64,000 nt of DNA from Pseudomonas sp. R4-35-07 (GTDB taxonomy: Bacteria; Pseudomonadota; Gammaproteobacteria; Pseudomonadales; Pseudomonadaceae): the NCBI RefSeq assembly GCF_003852235.1, contig NZ_CP027732.1, positions 496,001 to 560,000 on the forward strand, in the 5' to 3' direction. The notes beneath the pieces were generated by a model. It was given only the letters and a program-made list of their open reading frames with translations. It was not told where the DNA came from and did no database searches. Positions 50,058 through 59,659 of this stretch are shown here, piece after piece. Numbering within the stretch: the first letter of the stretch is position 1; every line of letters begins with the position of its first letter. The position numbers were made by a program, and so were the translations under genes.

Positions 50058-51542
50058 ATGAGCGTTAGTAATCCCACCCTGATCACGTTCGTGATCTACA
50101 TCGCAGCAATGGTACTGATCGGCTTGATGGCCTATCGCTCCACCAATAACCTTTCCGATTACATCCTGGGCGGTCGCAGCCTCGGTAGCGTGGTGACCGC
50201 TTTGTCCGCCGGCGCTTCCGATATGAGCGGCTGGTTGTTGATGGGCCTGCCGGGCGCGATCTACATGTCCGGGTTGTCGGAAAGCTGGATTGCTATCGGC
50301 CTGATCGTCGGTGCCTACCTCAACTGGCTGTTCGTGGCCGGCCGCCTGCGCGTGCAGACCGAACACAACGGCGACGCCCTGACCCTGCCGGATTACTTCT
50401 CCAGCCGCTTCGAAGATAAAAGCGGGCTGCTGCGGATCATCTCCGCTGTGGTGATCCTGGTGTTCTTCACCATTTACTGCGCCTCCGGCATCGTGGCCGG
50501 TGCCCGTCTGTTCGAAAGCACCTTCGGCATGTCCTACGAGACTGCACTGTGGGCCGGTGCCGCAGCGACCATTGCCTACACCTTTATTGGCGGTTTCCTG
50601 GCGGTCAGCTGGACCGATACCGTGCAAGCCACGCTGATGATCTTCGCGTTGATCCTGACGCCGATCATCGTACTGCTGGCGACCGGCGGCGTGGACACCA
50701 CTTTCCTGGCCATCGAAGCCAAGGACCCGACCAGCTTCGACATGCTGAAAAACACCACCTTCATCGGCGTTATCTCGCTGATGGGCTGGGGGCTGGGTTA
50801 CTTCGGCCAGCCGCACATTCTCGCGCGGTTCATGGCGGCGGATTCGGTGAAGTCGATTGCCAACGCGCGTCGCATCTCCATGACCTGGATGATCCTGTGC
50901 CTGGGCGGCACCGTGGCGGTGGGCTTCTTCGGCATCGCTTACTTCTCGGCGCATCCTGAGGTGGCCGGTCCCGTGACCGAAAACCCTGAGCGCGTGTTTA
51001 TCGAACTGGCCAAGATCCTGTTCAACCCATGGATTGCCGGTGTATTGCTGTCGGCCATCCTGGCGGCTGTCATGAGTACCCTGAGCTGCCAATTGCTGGT
51101 GTGCTCCAGCGCCCTGACCGAAGATTTCTACAAGGCATTCCTGCGCAAGGGTGCGTCCCAGCTTGAACTGGTATGGGTCGGTCGGATCATGGTGCTGGCG
51201 GTGGCCTTGATCGCCATCGCCCTGGCCGCCAACCCGGAAAACCGTGTACTGGGCCTGGTCAGCTACGCCTGGGCCGGTTTCGGCGCCGCGTTCGGGCCTG
51301 TGGTGCTGATCTCGGTGATTTGGAAAAACATGACCCGCAACGGCGCACTGGCCGGCATCCTGGTCGGCGCGATCACCGTAATCGTGTGGAAGCACTTCGA
51401 AGTGCTGGGCCTGTACGAAATCATCCCAGGCTTCATCTTCGCCAGCCTGGCGATCTACTTCGTGAGCAAGATGGGTGCACCGACTGCCGGTATGGTCGAG
51501 CGCTTTGATGCCGCAGAAAAAGATTACAACCTCAATAAGTAA
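50058..51542 (+). CDS. putP: Sodium/proline symporter PutP
   Basis: SSS-family importer of 494 residues with about 13 membrane helices, beginning MSVSNPTLITFVIYIAAMVL. The characteristic region DYILGGRSLGSVVTALSAGASDMSGW and GWGLGYFGQPHILARFMA are visible. It brings in proline for PutA and is controlled from the shared gap, which carries repeated PutA half-sites. The stop is followed by an intrinsic terminator. Confidence 0.96.
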   Translation: MSVSNPTLITFVIYIAAMVLIGLMAYRSTNNLSDYILGGRSLGSVVTALSAGASDMSGWLLMGLPGAIYMSGLSESWIAIGLIVGAYLNWLFVAGRLRVQTEHNGDALTLPDYFSSRFEDKSGLLRIISAVVILVFFTIYCASGIVAGARLFESTFGMSYETALWAGAAATIAYTFIGGFLAVSWTDTVQATLMIFALILTPIIVLLATGGVDTTFLAIEAKDPTSFDMLKNTTFIGVISLMGWGLGYFGQPHILARFMAADSVKSIANARRISMTWMILCLGGTVAVGFFGIAYFSAHPEVAGPVTENPERVFIELAKILFNPWIAGVLLSAILAAVMSTLSCQLLVCSSALTEDFYKAFLRKGASQLELVWVGRIMVLAVALIAIALAANPENRVLGLVSYAWAGFGAAFGPVVLISVIWKNMTRNGALAGILVGAITVIVWKHFEVLGLYEIIPGFIFASLAIYFVSKMGAPTAGMVERFDAAEKDYNLNK

Positions 51543-51574
51543 TTCACCGGGCGCTGGGCGCTCGATGAGTTAAC

Positions 51575-51612
51575 AAAAAGGCCCGCGTCCTACGGATGGC
51601 GGGCCTTTTTTT
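51575..51612 (+). terminator. Rho-independent terminator of putP
   Basis: AAAAAGGCCCGC and GCGGGCCTTTTTTT form a GC-rich stem around a short loop and end in a T-run, 33 bp after the putP stop. Confidence 0.92.
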
Positions 51613-51747
51613 GCCTGTGATTTACGACGCTCCGAAGAGGATTCCGACGTTCGCGTGTAGGGTTTTACTGATTTTCCTCGGGCCTGCTCAGCAGGGAGCA
51701 ACAGTGGTGCAGAATCGGTCGCCTATTTTTTTGCAGAGAAACACCGG

Positions 51748-53769
51748 ATGTTCGCTCCTGCCAATCAAACCGCGTTTACCCTGACCCTGGATGGGGTTGC
51801 CAGTGACCTCAGGGTCTACAGCTTCAAGGGTAACGAAGCGCTCAGCCAGCCCTATCGTTTTGACCTTGAGTTGGTCTGCGAGCAGCCCGACCTGGACCTT
51901 GAGAACCTGCTGCATCACCCGGCGTACCTCGGTTTCGATGATCAGGGCCATGGTGTGCATGGCCTGGTTTACCGGGTAGCGCAGGGTGATTCCGGGCGGC
52001 GCCTTACGCGCTATCAGTTCAGCCTTGTGCCGCACTTGGCCTACCTGAAACACAGCAGCCACCAACGTATCTTCCAGCACAAGACGGTGCCGCAGATTGT
52101 GGCGCTGGTGTTGACGGGGCAGGGCATCCAGAGCGATCAATTCGAGTTTCGCCTGAGCGGTACTTACCCCGAACGCGAGTATTGTGTGCAGTTTGCTGAA
52201 ACTGACCTGGCATTCGTTCAGCGCCTGTGTGCCGAGCAGGGCATTCACTATCACTTCCAACATTCGGCCGAACAGCACCTGCTGGTGTTTGGCGATGACC
52301 AGACCGTGTTCGCCCAGGCGCAACAGCCAACCGCGTATATGCCGGGTTCCGGAATGGTTGCGCAGACCCCGGCGATCAAGCGGTTTGCCGTGCAGCTGGA
52401 AACGCGCACCACATCGGTGAACCTGCGCGATTACGATTTTCGTAAACCGCGCCTTGAGCTGGAAAGTGCAGCTACCGGCGAGCAACTTCCTACTCTTGAG
52501 CAGCAATTCTTCCCCGGCCATTTCAGCGAGCGTCCCCATGGTAAATACCTCGCACAGCGTGGGCTGGAGCGCCATCGCAGTGACTATCGGCTGGCGCATG
52601 GCTCGGGTGATGAGCCTGGGTTGGTCAGCGGCCGCTTCCTCAAACTGAGCGGGCATCCGCGTGAGGACTGGAATGGGTTGTGGTTGGTGACGCACATCAC
52701 CCATGAAGGTATGCAACCCCAGGTGTTGGAGGAGGCTGTCACAGACCTCGCCGGCGGAGATTTTCGTCAGGGTTATCGCAACACATTCATTGCCGCTCCA
52801 TGGGATGTCATGTTTCGCCCCCCTTTGCCTGAAATACCCCGCCCAAGTGTGTCCGGCTATCAGAGCGCGGTGGTTACCGGGCCCGTCGACAGCGAAATTC
52901 ACTGCGATGAATACGGCCGGGTGAAGGTGCAAATGGCCTGGGACCGCGCTGGCGAGCGGACCGATCAGTCCAGCTGCTGGCTGCGAGTCGCCAGTGGTTG
53001 GGCTCATGACCGTTATGGCACGGTGCTGATTCCCAGGGTCGGCATGGAAGTGCTGGTGGGCTTCATCAATGGCGACCCGGATATGCCGCTGGTGATGGGC
53101 TGCCTGCCCAATGCCGCGACATCGGTGCCACTCGATCTGCCGGCGGACAAGACCCGCAGCATCTTTCGCAGCCAGAGCACGCCCGGCGGTGGCGGCTACA
53201 ACGAGCTGCGCATCGAAGACCGCAAGGGCGCCGAAGAAATCTACCTGCGTGCCCAGCGTGATTGGACCCAGCATGTATTGCACGACCAGCAGGTGCAGGT
53301 TGATAACAGGCGTCGGGTGAAGGTCGGCGGCGAGTCGCACCATGAGTTGCACGGCGAAGAGCAGCGCATTACTCATGGCAACCGCCTGACCGAGCTCAAG
53401 CAGGATGATCATCTGATGGTCGGCGGCTCGCAGCAGATGCGGGCTGGCAGGACCATTCAGATTGGCGCCGGGCAGAGCATCGTCATCGATGCGGGAGCCA
53501 GCGTTACGATTCAGGCGGGAGGGCAGTCAATCACGATTTCGGCGGGCGGGATTTTCAGCAGTGTGCCAATCCAGCTTGGCGGGGCGCCAGCACCTGCGGC
53601 GGCGCCGTTGACGCCCGGTTTGAAGGAGACGGTACTGGCAGTTATCCCGCTCCCCCTGAGCCCTGTGCAAATCGCCAGCCTGAAACGCAGCGCGCCGTTT
53701 TGCGAAGAATGCGAGCGTTGCCGGGACGGGCAGTGCGATATCACCGATCACGCGCGGAGGGCTTCCTGA
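51748..53769 (+). CDS. vgrG: Type VI secretion spike protein VgrG
   Basis: A 673-residue VgrG that caps the T6SS needle. The N-terminal gp27-like part begins NQTAFTLTLDGVASDLRVYSF, the OB-fold/gp5-like part contains DEYGRVKVQMAWDR and SCWLRVASGWA, and a repetitive beta-helix follows (VGGSQQMRAGRTIQIGAGQS). The C-terminus is unusual for the plain VgrG core: a Pro and Ala rich stretch, then a cysteine-rich tail FCEECERCRDGQCDI. Such tails can serve as effector docking sites. It is followed by a DUF4123 adaptor gene with a one-base overlap. Confidence 0.93.
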   Translation: MFAPANQTAFTLTLDGVASDLRVYSFKGNEALSQPYRFDLELVCEQPDLDLENLLHHPAYLGFDDQGHGVHGLVYRVAQGDSGRRLTRYQFSLVPHLAYLKHSSHQRIFQHKTVPQIVALVLTGQGIQSDQFEFRLSGTYPEREYCVQFAETDLAFVQRLCAEQGIHYHFQHSAEQHLLVFGDDQTVFAQAQQPTAYMPGSGMVAQTPAIKRFAVQLETRTTSVNLRDYDFRKPRLELESAATGEQLPTLEQQFFPGHFSERPHGKYLAQRGLERHRSDYRLAHGSGDEPGLVSGRFLKLSGHPREDWNGLWLVTHITHEGMQPQVLEEAVTDLAGGDFRQGYRNTFIAAPWDVMFRPPLPEIPRPSVSGYQSAVVTGPVDSEIHCDEYGRVKVQMAWDRAGERTDQSSCWLRVASGWAHDRYGTVLIPRVGMEVLVGFINGDPDMPLVMGCLPNAATSVPLDLPADKTRSIFRSQSTPGGGGYNELRIEDRKGAEEIYLRAQRDWTQHVLHDQQVQVDNRRRVKVGGESHHELHGEEQRITHGNRLTELKQDDHLMVGGSQQMRAGRTIQIGAGQSIVIDAGASVTIQAGGQSITISAGGIFSSVPIQLGGAPAPAAAPLTPGLKETVLAVIPLPLSPVQIASLKRSAPFCEECERCRDGQCDITDHARRAS

Positions 53770-54494
53770 TGCAGGCACTCATGGATCCTGGCACCTGGTT
53801 GGCACAGTTTCCCTTGCGCGGCGATGAGCGCATCTTTGCAGTGCTGGGCAATGCCAGCGCCGCCAAACCGCTCGTCGCCTGGCAAACCCTGACGGCAGGG
53901 CCGCTGCCGCGAGCGATCTGGGCGGGTACGGCCTACGCCCATTGGGACGAGGTGATGCCTTACGTGGGCATTGTCGAGCCGGGCAGCGCGTTTCTCGATT
54001 GGGTAGCCACCGCGCACGCCACCGATTGGGGTTGGTTGGCGGTATCCTCCAGCGCGCTGGACACCGTGATCGCCCATCTGCAAAGCTTGACCAAGGTGTT
54101 TATGCCCAATGACCAGGCGGTGTTTCTACGCTTCTGGGATGGCGCTCAGTTTCAGCCGATGTGGCAGCAATTGGGTGACGAGGCGGGGAAGGTCTTGCCG
54201 GTGTTTGGGCGTTATTTGATCAATGGTCAGCCGCTGACGGTGGCGACTGACCCGATCACCCCTGCCAAGCCCTGGCCATGGTGGCGAGTGCCTGCGCCAT
54301 TGCTCGAGCACCTGGCTGCGCAGTCGCCTCAGGTACTGGTCGGCAACCTGTTGCAATGGCTGCAAGAGCAGCGTCCTGATGTGTATGCCGCGTTCACGCC
54401 GGCCACCTTGCAACACAAGCTCGCCTGGTTCGCGCGCAGGCCGGGAGTCAACCATGCAGCGCTGGCCGATTACCTCGCTGCGCAGTTGAGTTAA
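53769..54494 (+). CDS. DUF4123 T6SS adaptor/chaperone
   Basis: A 241-residue DUF4123 protein (Tap/TEC type) that normally loads an effector onto its VgrG. The motif AYAHWDEVMPYVGIVEPGSAFLDW and LRFWDGAQFQPMW are typical of the family. The ATG at 53769 shares one base with the vgrG stop. DUF4123 genes usually sit between vgrG and their effector. Here only 78 bp separate it from rlmJ, so the effector gene is absent. Confidence 0.87.
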   Translation: MQALMDPGTWLAQFPLRGDERIFAVLGNASAAKPLVAWQTLTAGPLPRAIWAGTAYAHWDEVMPYVGIVEPGSAFLDWVATAHATDWGWLAVSSSALDTVIAHLQSLTKVFMPNDQAVFLRFWDGAQFQPMWQQLGDEAGKVLPVFGRYLINGQPLTVATDPITPAKPWPWWRVPAPLLEHLAAQSPQVLVGNLLQWLQEQRPDVYAAFTPATLQHKLAWFARRPGVNHAALADYLAAQLS

Positions 54495-54572
54495 CAAAAA
54501 CACCAGCCGCCATGCGGCCCTGCACCTTTGCCCCGGTAGAAGGTAAACTTCGCCTCCTGCGCAGGAGCAACC

Positions 54573-55409
54573 ATGAATTATCGTCACGCCTTTCACGCCG
54601 GCAACCACGCCGATGTCTTCAAACACCTGACCTTGACCCGCCTCATCGCCTTGATGTCGCGCAAGGAGCAGCCGTTCGCCTACCTCGATACCCACGCCGG
54701 CATCGGCCTGTACGACCTGCAGGGTGACCAGGCCAACCGCACCGGTGAATACCTGGAAGGCATCGCCCGCCTGTGGGGCGCAAGCGACCTGCCGCCGCTC
54801 ACGGCCGATTACATGCGCGTGCTCCACGAGATGAATCCGGATGGCCAGTTGCGCTACTACCCAGGCTCGCCGGAGCTGGCGCGGCGCCTGACACGCCCCC
54901 AGGACCGCGTATTGCTCAACGAAAAGCACCCGGAAGACGGCGTGTTGCTCAAGGACAACATGAAGGGTGATCGTCGGGTCAAGGTGCACCTGGGCGAAGG
55001 CTGGCATGTGCCGCGCGCCCTGTTGCCGGTGCCGGAAAAACGCGCGCTGATGCTGATCGATCCACCGTTTGAAAAGCTCGATGAAATGCAGCGTTGCGCG
55101 GCGTCCCTCAAGGAAGCCGTCAGCCGCATGCGCCAGACGGTCGCGGCAATCTGGTACCCGGTGAAAGACCCGCGCATGTTGCGCCGCTTCTACCAGGACC
55201 TGGCCGGCACCGGTGCGCCGAAACTGTTGCGCGTAGAGCTGCTGGTGCATCCGCTGGACACGCCCAACACCCTGACCGGCTCAGGCCTGGCAATTGCCAA
55301 CCCGCCGTGGGGCCTGGAAGAGGAGCTGCGTGAATTGCTGCCGTGGCTGTCCAGGCAACTGAGCCAGACCCAGGGCGGGTGGCAGATGGATTGGCTCATC
55401 GCTGAATAG
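54573..55409 (+). CDS. rlmJ: 23S rRNA (adenine2030-N6)-methyltransferase RlmJ
   Basis: A 278-residue SAM-dependent rRNA methyltransferase that modifies A2030 of 23S rRNA. It begins MNYRHAFHAGNHADVFKHL, the RlmJ signature, has the SAM-site YLDTHAGIGLYDL, and the catalytic N6-methylase motif as IDPPFEK. A GCAGGAG ribosome site lies upstream. The last 23 bases of the gene are repeated twice more downstream as part of a tandem repeat. Confidence 0.95.
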   Translation: MNYRHAFHAGNHADVFKHLTLTRLIALMSRKEQPFAYLDTHAGIGLYDLQGDQANRTGEYLEGIARLWGASDLPPLTADYMRVLHEMNPDGQLRYYPGSPELARRLTRPQDRVLLNEKHPEDGVLLKDNMKGDRRVKVHLGEGWHVPRALLPVPEKRALMLIDPPFEKLDEMQRCAASLKEAVSRMRQTVAAIWYPVKDPRMLRRFYQDLAGTGAPKLLRVELLVHPLDTPNTLTGSGLAIANPPWGLEEELRELLPWLSRQLSQTQGGWQMDWLIAE

Positions 55410-55943
55410 CCTATCTCAAGCCAAACACAGGACCCAATGTGGGAGGGGGCTTGCCCCCGATAGCGGGGTGTCAGTCAGTACATCTGTCACTGATACACCG
55501 CATCGGGGGCAAGCCCCCTCCCACATTTTGTTTTGTGTTGTGCTTTAGATTGGGCGGGTCTGTCCGGAAGAGGAATTGCGTGGGTTGGATTGGCTCATCG
55601 CTGAATAGCTTTATCTCAAGCCAAACACAAAACCAGTGTGGGAGGGGGCTTGCTCCCGATAGCGGAGTGTCAGTCAGTACATTTGTCACTGATACACCGC
55701 ATCGGGAGCAAGCCCCCTCCCACATTTTGTTTTGTGTCGTTCTTCAGATCGGGCGGGTCTGTCCGGAAGAGGAATTGCGTGGGTTGGATTGGCTCATCGC
55801 TGAATAGCTTTATCTCAAGCCAAACACAAAACCAGTGTGGGAGGGGGCTTGCTCCCGATAGCGGGGTGTCAGTCAGTACATCTGTCACTGATACACCGCA
55901 ATCGGGGGCAAGCCCCCTCCCACATTTTGTTTTGTGTTGTGCT
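55387..55943. repeat. Tandem 199-bp repeat, three copies, each with a REPIN
   Basis: Copies begin at 55387, 55586 and 55785 (199-bp period). Each starts with the last 23 bases of rlmJ (TGGATTGGCTCATCGCTGAA and stop), then a REPIN of the TGTGGGAGGGGGCTTGC family, then a segment like TTTAGATTGGGC that resembles the 3' end of msrA. The third copy runs into the true msrA end at 55944. No complete gene lies in this 534-bp gap; short frames such as one ending LIAE are copies of the rlmJ tail. Confidence 0.92.
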
Positions 55944-56591
55944 TTAGATTGGGCAGGTCACGCCGGTGCCGCCGATGCCGCAATAACCCTGGGGATTCTT
56001 CGCCAGGTACTGCTGGTGATACGCCTCGGCGAAGTAAACCGTCGGAGCTTCGTCGATTTCGGTGGTGATCTCGCCCAGGCCGGCCTTGGTCAGCTCTTGC
56101 TGATAAGCCTCGGCACTGGCTTTGGCTGCCGCCAGCTGCTCCGGCGTGGTGGCATAGATCACCGAGCGGTATTGGCTGCCGATATCGTTGCCCTGGCGCA
56201 TGCCCTGGGTCGGGTTGTGCAGTTCCCAGAACATCTTCAACAAGTCTTCGTATTTCACTTTGGCCTGGTCATACACCACCAGCACCACTTCGCTGTGGCC
56301 GGTCAGGCCTGAGCAGACTTCTTCGTAGGTCGGGTTTGGCGTGAAGCCGCCGGCATAGCCGACCACGGTGCTGACCACGCCGTCGCGCTGCCAGAACTTG
56401 CGCTCTGCGCCCCAGAAGCAGCCGAGGCCGAAGATCGCAAAACCGACGTCGTCGGTAAACGGGCCCAGCAGCGGGTTGCCGTTGACGAAATGCGTCTCCG
56501 GCAGGTTCATCGGGGTTTCACGGCCAGGCAGAGCTTGTTCTTGAGTAGGCAGCACGTTTTTGTTCACCAGAATTTCCGAGCGCAAGACCAT
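55944..56591 (-). CDS. msrA: Peptide methionine sulfoxide reductase MsrA
   Basis: Repairs S-methionine sulfoxide in proteins. The 215-residue product has the catalytic [11 protein letters not shown] motif near residue 59 and the conserved [15 protein letters not shown]-terminal recycling cysteine is in [17 protein letters not shown]. The ATG at 56591 gives the long N-terminus usual in Pseudomonas. It is convergent with rlmJ across the tandem repeats. Confidence 0.95.
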   Translation of the reverse strand: MVLRSEILVNKNVLPTQEQALPGRETPMNLPETHFVNGNPLLGPFTDDVGFAIFGLGCFWGAERKFWQRDGVVSTVVGYAGGFTPNPTYEEVCSGLTGHSEVVLVVYDQAKVKYEDLLKMFWELHNPTQGMRQGNDIGSQYRSVIYATTPEQLAAAKASAEAYQQELTKAGLGEITTEIDEAPTVYFAEAYHQQYLAKNPQGYCGIGGTGVTCPI

Positions 56592-56663
56592 GATCAGTCC
56601 TCTCGTCAGGTTGATTAGCAGTAAATAGTCAGACAGCCAGTGTGCCCGAGTGTTACAGCGCTG

Positions 56664-59357
56664 TCAGGCGATTGGCCCGCGTGGGTAGCGTTTAAGCTTC
56701 TCCAGCAGCTCTGCGCCGGGGATTGGCCGGTCGAACAGGTAGCCCTGGCCCACGTCGCACCGGTGCCGGCGCAGGAACGCCAGCTGCGCGGCGGTCTCGA
56801 TGCCTTCGGCCACCACCTTCAGCTTTAGGTTGTGGGCCATGGCGATGACCGCCGAGGTGATTTCCATGTCGTCCTGGTTATCCGGGATTTCGTGGATAAA
56901 GCTCCGGTCGATCTTAATGATGTCGATGGGGAATTTTTTCAAGTAGCTCAGCGACGAATAACCGGTGCCGAAGTCGTCCATGGCCAGGGTCAGGCCAAAG
57001 CTCTTCAGTTGGTCCAGTTGCAGGCGCGTGTCTTCGGTGGCCTCCAGCAGCAGGCCTTCGGTCAGCTCCAGCTCCAGGAGATTGGCCGGCAGCTGTTCTT
57101 CCTTGAGAATCGTGGCGATCGAGGCCACCAGGTCCGGGTCGGAAAACTGTTTGGGCGACAGATTGATCGCGACCTGCAGATTACCCAGGCCCGCCGCCGT
57201 CAACTGCCGACTCATGCGGCACGCCTGGCGCGCGATCCATTTGCCGATGGGGATGATCAAACCGGTCTCTTCGGCCACGCTGATGAACTGGTCGGGGCGG
57301 ATCATGCCCTTTTCCGGATGGTTCCAGCGCAACAGCGCTTCCATACCCAACAGGCGGCCACTGCGCAGGCACAGCTTGGGCTGGTAGAACACATCAAGCT
57401 CGTTCTGGGTCAGGGCGCGGCGCAGGTTGTTTTCCACGAACAGTTTGTAGCTCGCTTCGGCATTCAGGGCTTCGGTAAACACCTGCACCTGGTGTTTGCC
57501 GTTGGCCTTGGCCTTGTGCAGGGCCAAACCGGCGTTGCGCATCAGGGTCTGCGGGTCGCGGCCGTGCAGCGGTGCGCAGGCCAGGCCTACGGAGCCGGTC
57601 ACGCTGATCAATTGGTTGTCGACGAACATCGGCTTGTCGAGGGTGGCCAGCAACTGGCTGGCGACCTGCTGGCCGGTCTCCAGGTCGGCATCGTCCAGCA
57701 ACACCGCAAACTCGTTACTGGCAAAGCGCGCCAGGCTGCCGCCGCTGCTCAGGCTGTTGCGTAGACGACGGGCCAGGCTGATCAACAGCTTGTCCCCGGT
57801 CTGGTGCCCGAGGCTGTCGTTGATGCGCTTGAAGTTGTCGATGTCCACCAAAAGCAGGCTGATCGGGCTGTCGCTGTCGCGGGCAAAGCGCTCGTCGAGG
57901 TTGCGGATGAAGGCCGGGCGGTTGCCCAGGTTGGTCAGGTTGTCGGTGTAGGCCAGGCGTTCGATGCGCTGTTGCGCCAGCTTGGTCTGGGTGATGTCTT
58001 CGTAGATGCCGATGTAGTGGGTCAACTCACGGTTGTCGCCATACACCTTGGAAATCGACAGCTGGCCCCAGTAGGGTTCGAGGTTTTTGCGTCGGCTTTT
58101 GAATTCACCTTGCCAGCTGTTGCTCTTGGCCAGGCTCGACGGCGCATCGAACAGCAACTCGCTGAGGTTCTCCAGGGCCGGCAACTGTGCCAGGCGGTGG
58201 CCGTGCACCTCTTCGGCGCTGTATTGGGTGATCGCGGTAAAGCTTGGGTTGACGTACTCCACCACGCCATCGCAATTGACCAGCAGAAAGGCATTGGCAC
58301 TTTGTTCCACGGCACGCTGGAACAGGTGCAGAGCGCTGGTGGCGGTGCGGCGGTTGTGGTTGTTGATGACTTGGGCGAACTGGTCCGCCAACTCGCCGGC
58401 AAAGGCGATTTCATCGGACTGCCAGGCACGCGAACTGCCGCTTTGCTCCAGGCACAGCACGCCGACGACCTGGCCATCCACCCGGATGCTCGCGTCGAGC
58501 ATGGCGTGGATATCCTTGGCGAACAGGCTTTCGGCCATTTCCCGCGTACGCGGGTCGCGCAGGGCATTGGTGGCATCGATCGCGCGGCTGCTGTGCAGGG
58601 CTTCGAGGTAATCGGGGAAGCAACTGGCGTCAATCGCTTCGGGCAAATGGTATTGCTGATCGGCGCGGTGATAAGCCGAAATCGGCACCAGGCGCTGGCC
58701 TTCCAGGTTCCAGATGCTGGCGCAATCGATCTGGTAGATGTCGCAGGCGCTGCGGGTGATCAGTTCGGCGGCTTCTTGCAGCGAATTGGGTGTGGTGTAG
58801 CGTTGGCGGGCCAGGAGCAGGATCAACTCCTGCTGGGCGCGTACCCGCTCCAGGTGCTGCAGTTGTTCCTGTTGCGCGCGCTGGTTGAGTTCCAGGGCGA
58901 TTTGCAGGCGGCTGTTCTGGTTTTCCAGGTCGGCGGTCGGCACCGTGGCGGGAATTTCGCTGAACAGGCCATCAACCACCATCAGGTAGCCGCGCAGCAG
59001 GTGACGATTGTGTTGTTTGTAGGCCTCGCCCATTTCCAGCAGGCTCAGCGGGCCATCGTTGGTGTGCAGGGTGTAGCGCACCAGGTAGTGGGGGCTGAGG
59101 GTCAGTTGCTGCTGGATCGCGTCGTGCAGTTGATAGCGTGCCTGGGGCTCCATCAGGCTGGCGTACGGCGTGCCGATCAGGGCACAGAGCTCGACCGCCG
59201 GCAGGCCGAATTGGCGTTCGCAATTGGGGTCGAGGTAGAGCAGCGCCCAGCTTGCCTCATTAAGCCGCTCGAAACGCAGCATACCGAGGCGCGAAGGCAC
59301 CGGTAATTGCGTCACTACCTCGGCCGCCGTTCGGGCGACATCGGGTTGGCTTTTCAT
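56664..59357 (-). CDS. dipA: Cyclic-di-GMP phosphodiesterase, DipA-like (GAF/PAS-GGDEF-EAL)
   Basis: An 897-residue regulatory enzyme. It has an N-terminal PAS-like part, a GAF domain at about 190-340, a PAS domain (SANAFLLVNCDGVVEYVNPSF), then GGDEF and EAL domains. The GGDEF motif is degenerate (ASNEF), so it should not make c-di-GMP. The EAL domain keeps EALLRW, DDFGTGYSSL and EGIET, so it should degrade it. Location next to msrA and aceEF agrees with P. aeruginosa dipA as I recall it. The ATG at 59357 was chosen over 59399 by family start. Confidence 0.88.
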   Translation of the reverse strand: MKSQPDVARTAAEVVTQLPVPSRLGMLRFERLNEASWALLYLDPNCERQFGLPAVELCALIGTPYASLMEPQARYQLHDAIQQQLTLSPHYLVRYTLHTNDGPLSLLEMGEAYKQHNRHLLRGYLMVVDGLFSEIPATVPTADLENQNSRLQIALELNQRAQQEQLQHLERVRAQQELILLLARQRYTTPNSLQEAAELITRSACDIYQIDCASIWNLEGQRLVPISAYHRADQQYHLPEAIDASCFPDYLEALHSSRAIDATNALRDPRTREMAESLFAKDIHAMLDASIRVDGQVVGVLCLEQSGSSRAWQSDEIAFAGELADQFAQVINNHNRRTATSALHLFQRAVEQSANAFLLVNCDGVVEYVNPSFTAITQYSAEEVHGHRLAQLPALENLSELLFDAPSSLAKSNSWQGEFKSRRKNLEPYWGQLSISKVYGDNRELTHYIGIYEDITQTKLAQQRIERLAYTDNLTNLGNRPAFIRNLDERFARDSDSPISLLLVDIDNFKRINDSLGHQTGDKLLISLARRLRNSLSSGGSLARFASNEFAVLLDDADLETGQQVASQLLATLDKPMFVDNQLISVTGSVGLACAPLHGRDPQTLMRNAGLALHKAKANGKHQVQVFTEALNAEASYKLFVENNLRRALTQNELDVFYQPKLCLRSGRLLGMEALLRWNHPEKGMIRPDQFISVAEETGLIIPIGKWIARQACRMSRQLTAAGLGNLQVAINLSPKQFSDPDLVASIATILKEEQLPANLLELELTEGLLLEATEDTRLQLDQLKSFGLTLAMDDFGTGYSSLSYLKKFPIDIIKIDRSFIHEIPDNQDDMEITSAVIAMAHNLKLKVVAEGIETAAQLAFLRRHRCDVGQGYLFDRPIPGAELLEKLKRYPRGPIA

Positions 59358-59562
59358 GGGGAAACTCGCTTGGAAAAATGCGCACGGCGCCGGGCTCACG
59401 CCCTCTTTACTGTTGCCTGCGGCAAGGTTGCATCATGCGGCACGCACTGACAAGAGAGGATGAAGGCTAAGTGCTATAACCCTGTTATCGGCCACGCAGG
59501 GCGTTTCTGCAGTCGAAGTGACGGAAGGTGTACAAGCCTGTCCTATGTATACAACAAACGGG

Positions 59563-59592
59563 CAAAAAAAGCCCCGCCAAGTGGCGGGGTTG
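59563..59592 (-). terminator. Rho-independent terminator of aceEF
   Basis: On the minus strand CCCCGCC-ACTT-GGCGGGG is followed by a run of seven T. It lies about 70 bp beyond the aceF stop. The rest of the 302-bp gap (59358-59659) upstream of dipA holds no recognisable element. Confidence 0.92.
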
Positions 59593-59659
59593 AGGTACGA
59601 GCGTGGCGCTCGGAAATCGGTGCGGCAAAGGCCTCCCGCTCAGGGGAGGCCGCTGCGGC

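Noticed and set aside
55387..55943. CRISPR-like array
   Set aside because: Repeats are 199 bp, contain REPINs and gene ends, and have no unique spacers of CRISPR size or cas genes nearby.
55438..56312. Short frames across the tandem repeat that encode (V)GGGLPPIA
   Set aside because: These are translations of REP sequence; the same peptide appears at several REPINs in the window, so they are not genes.
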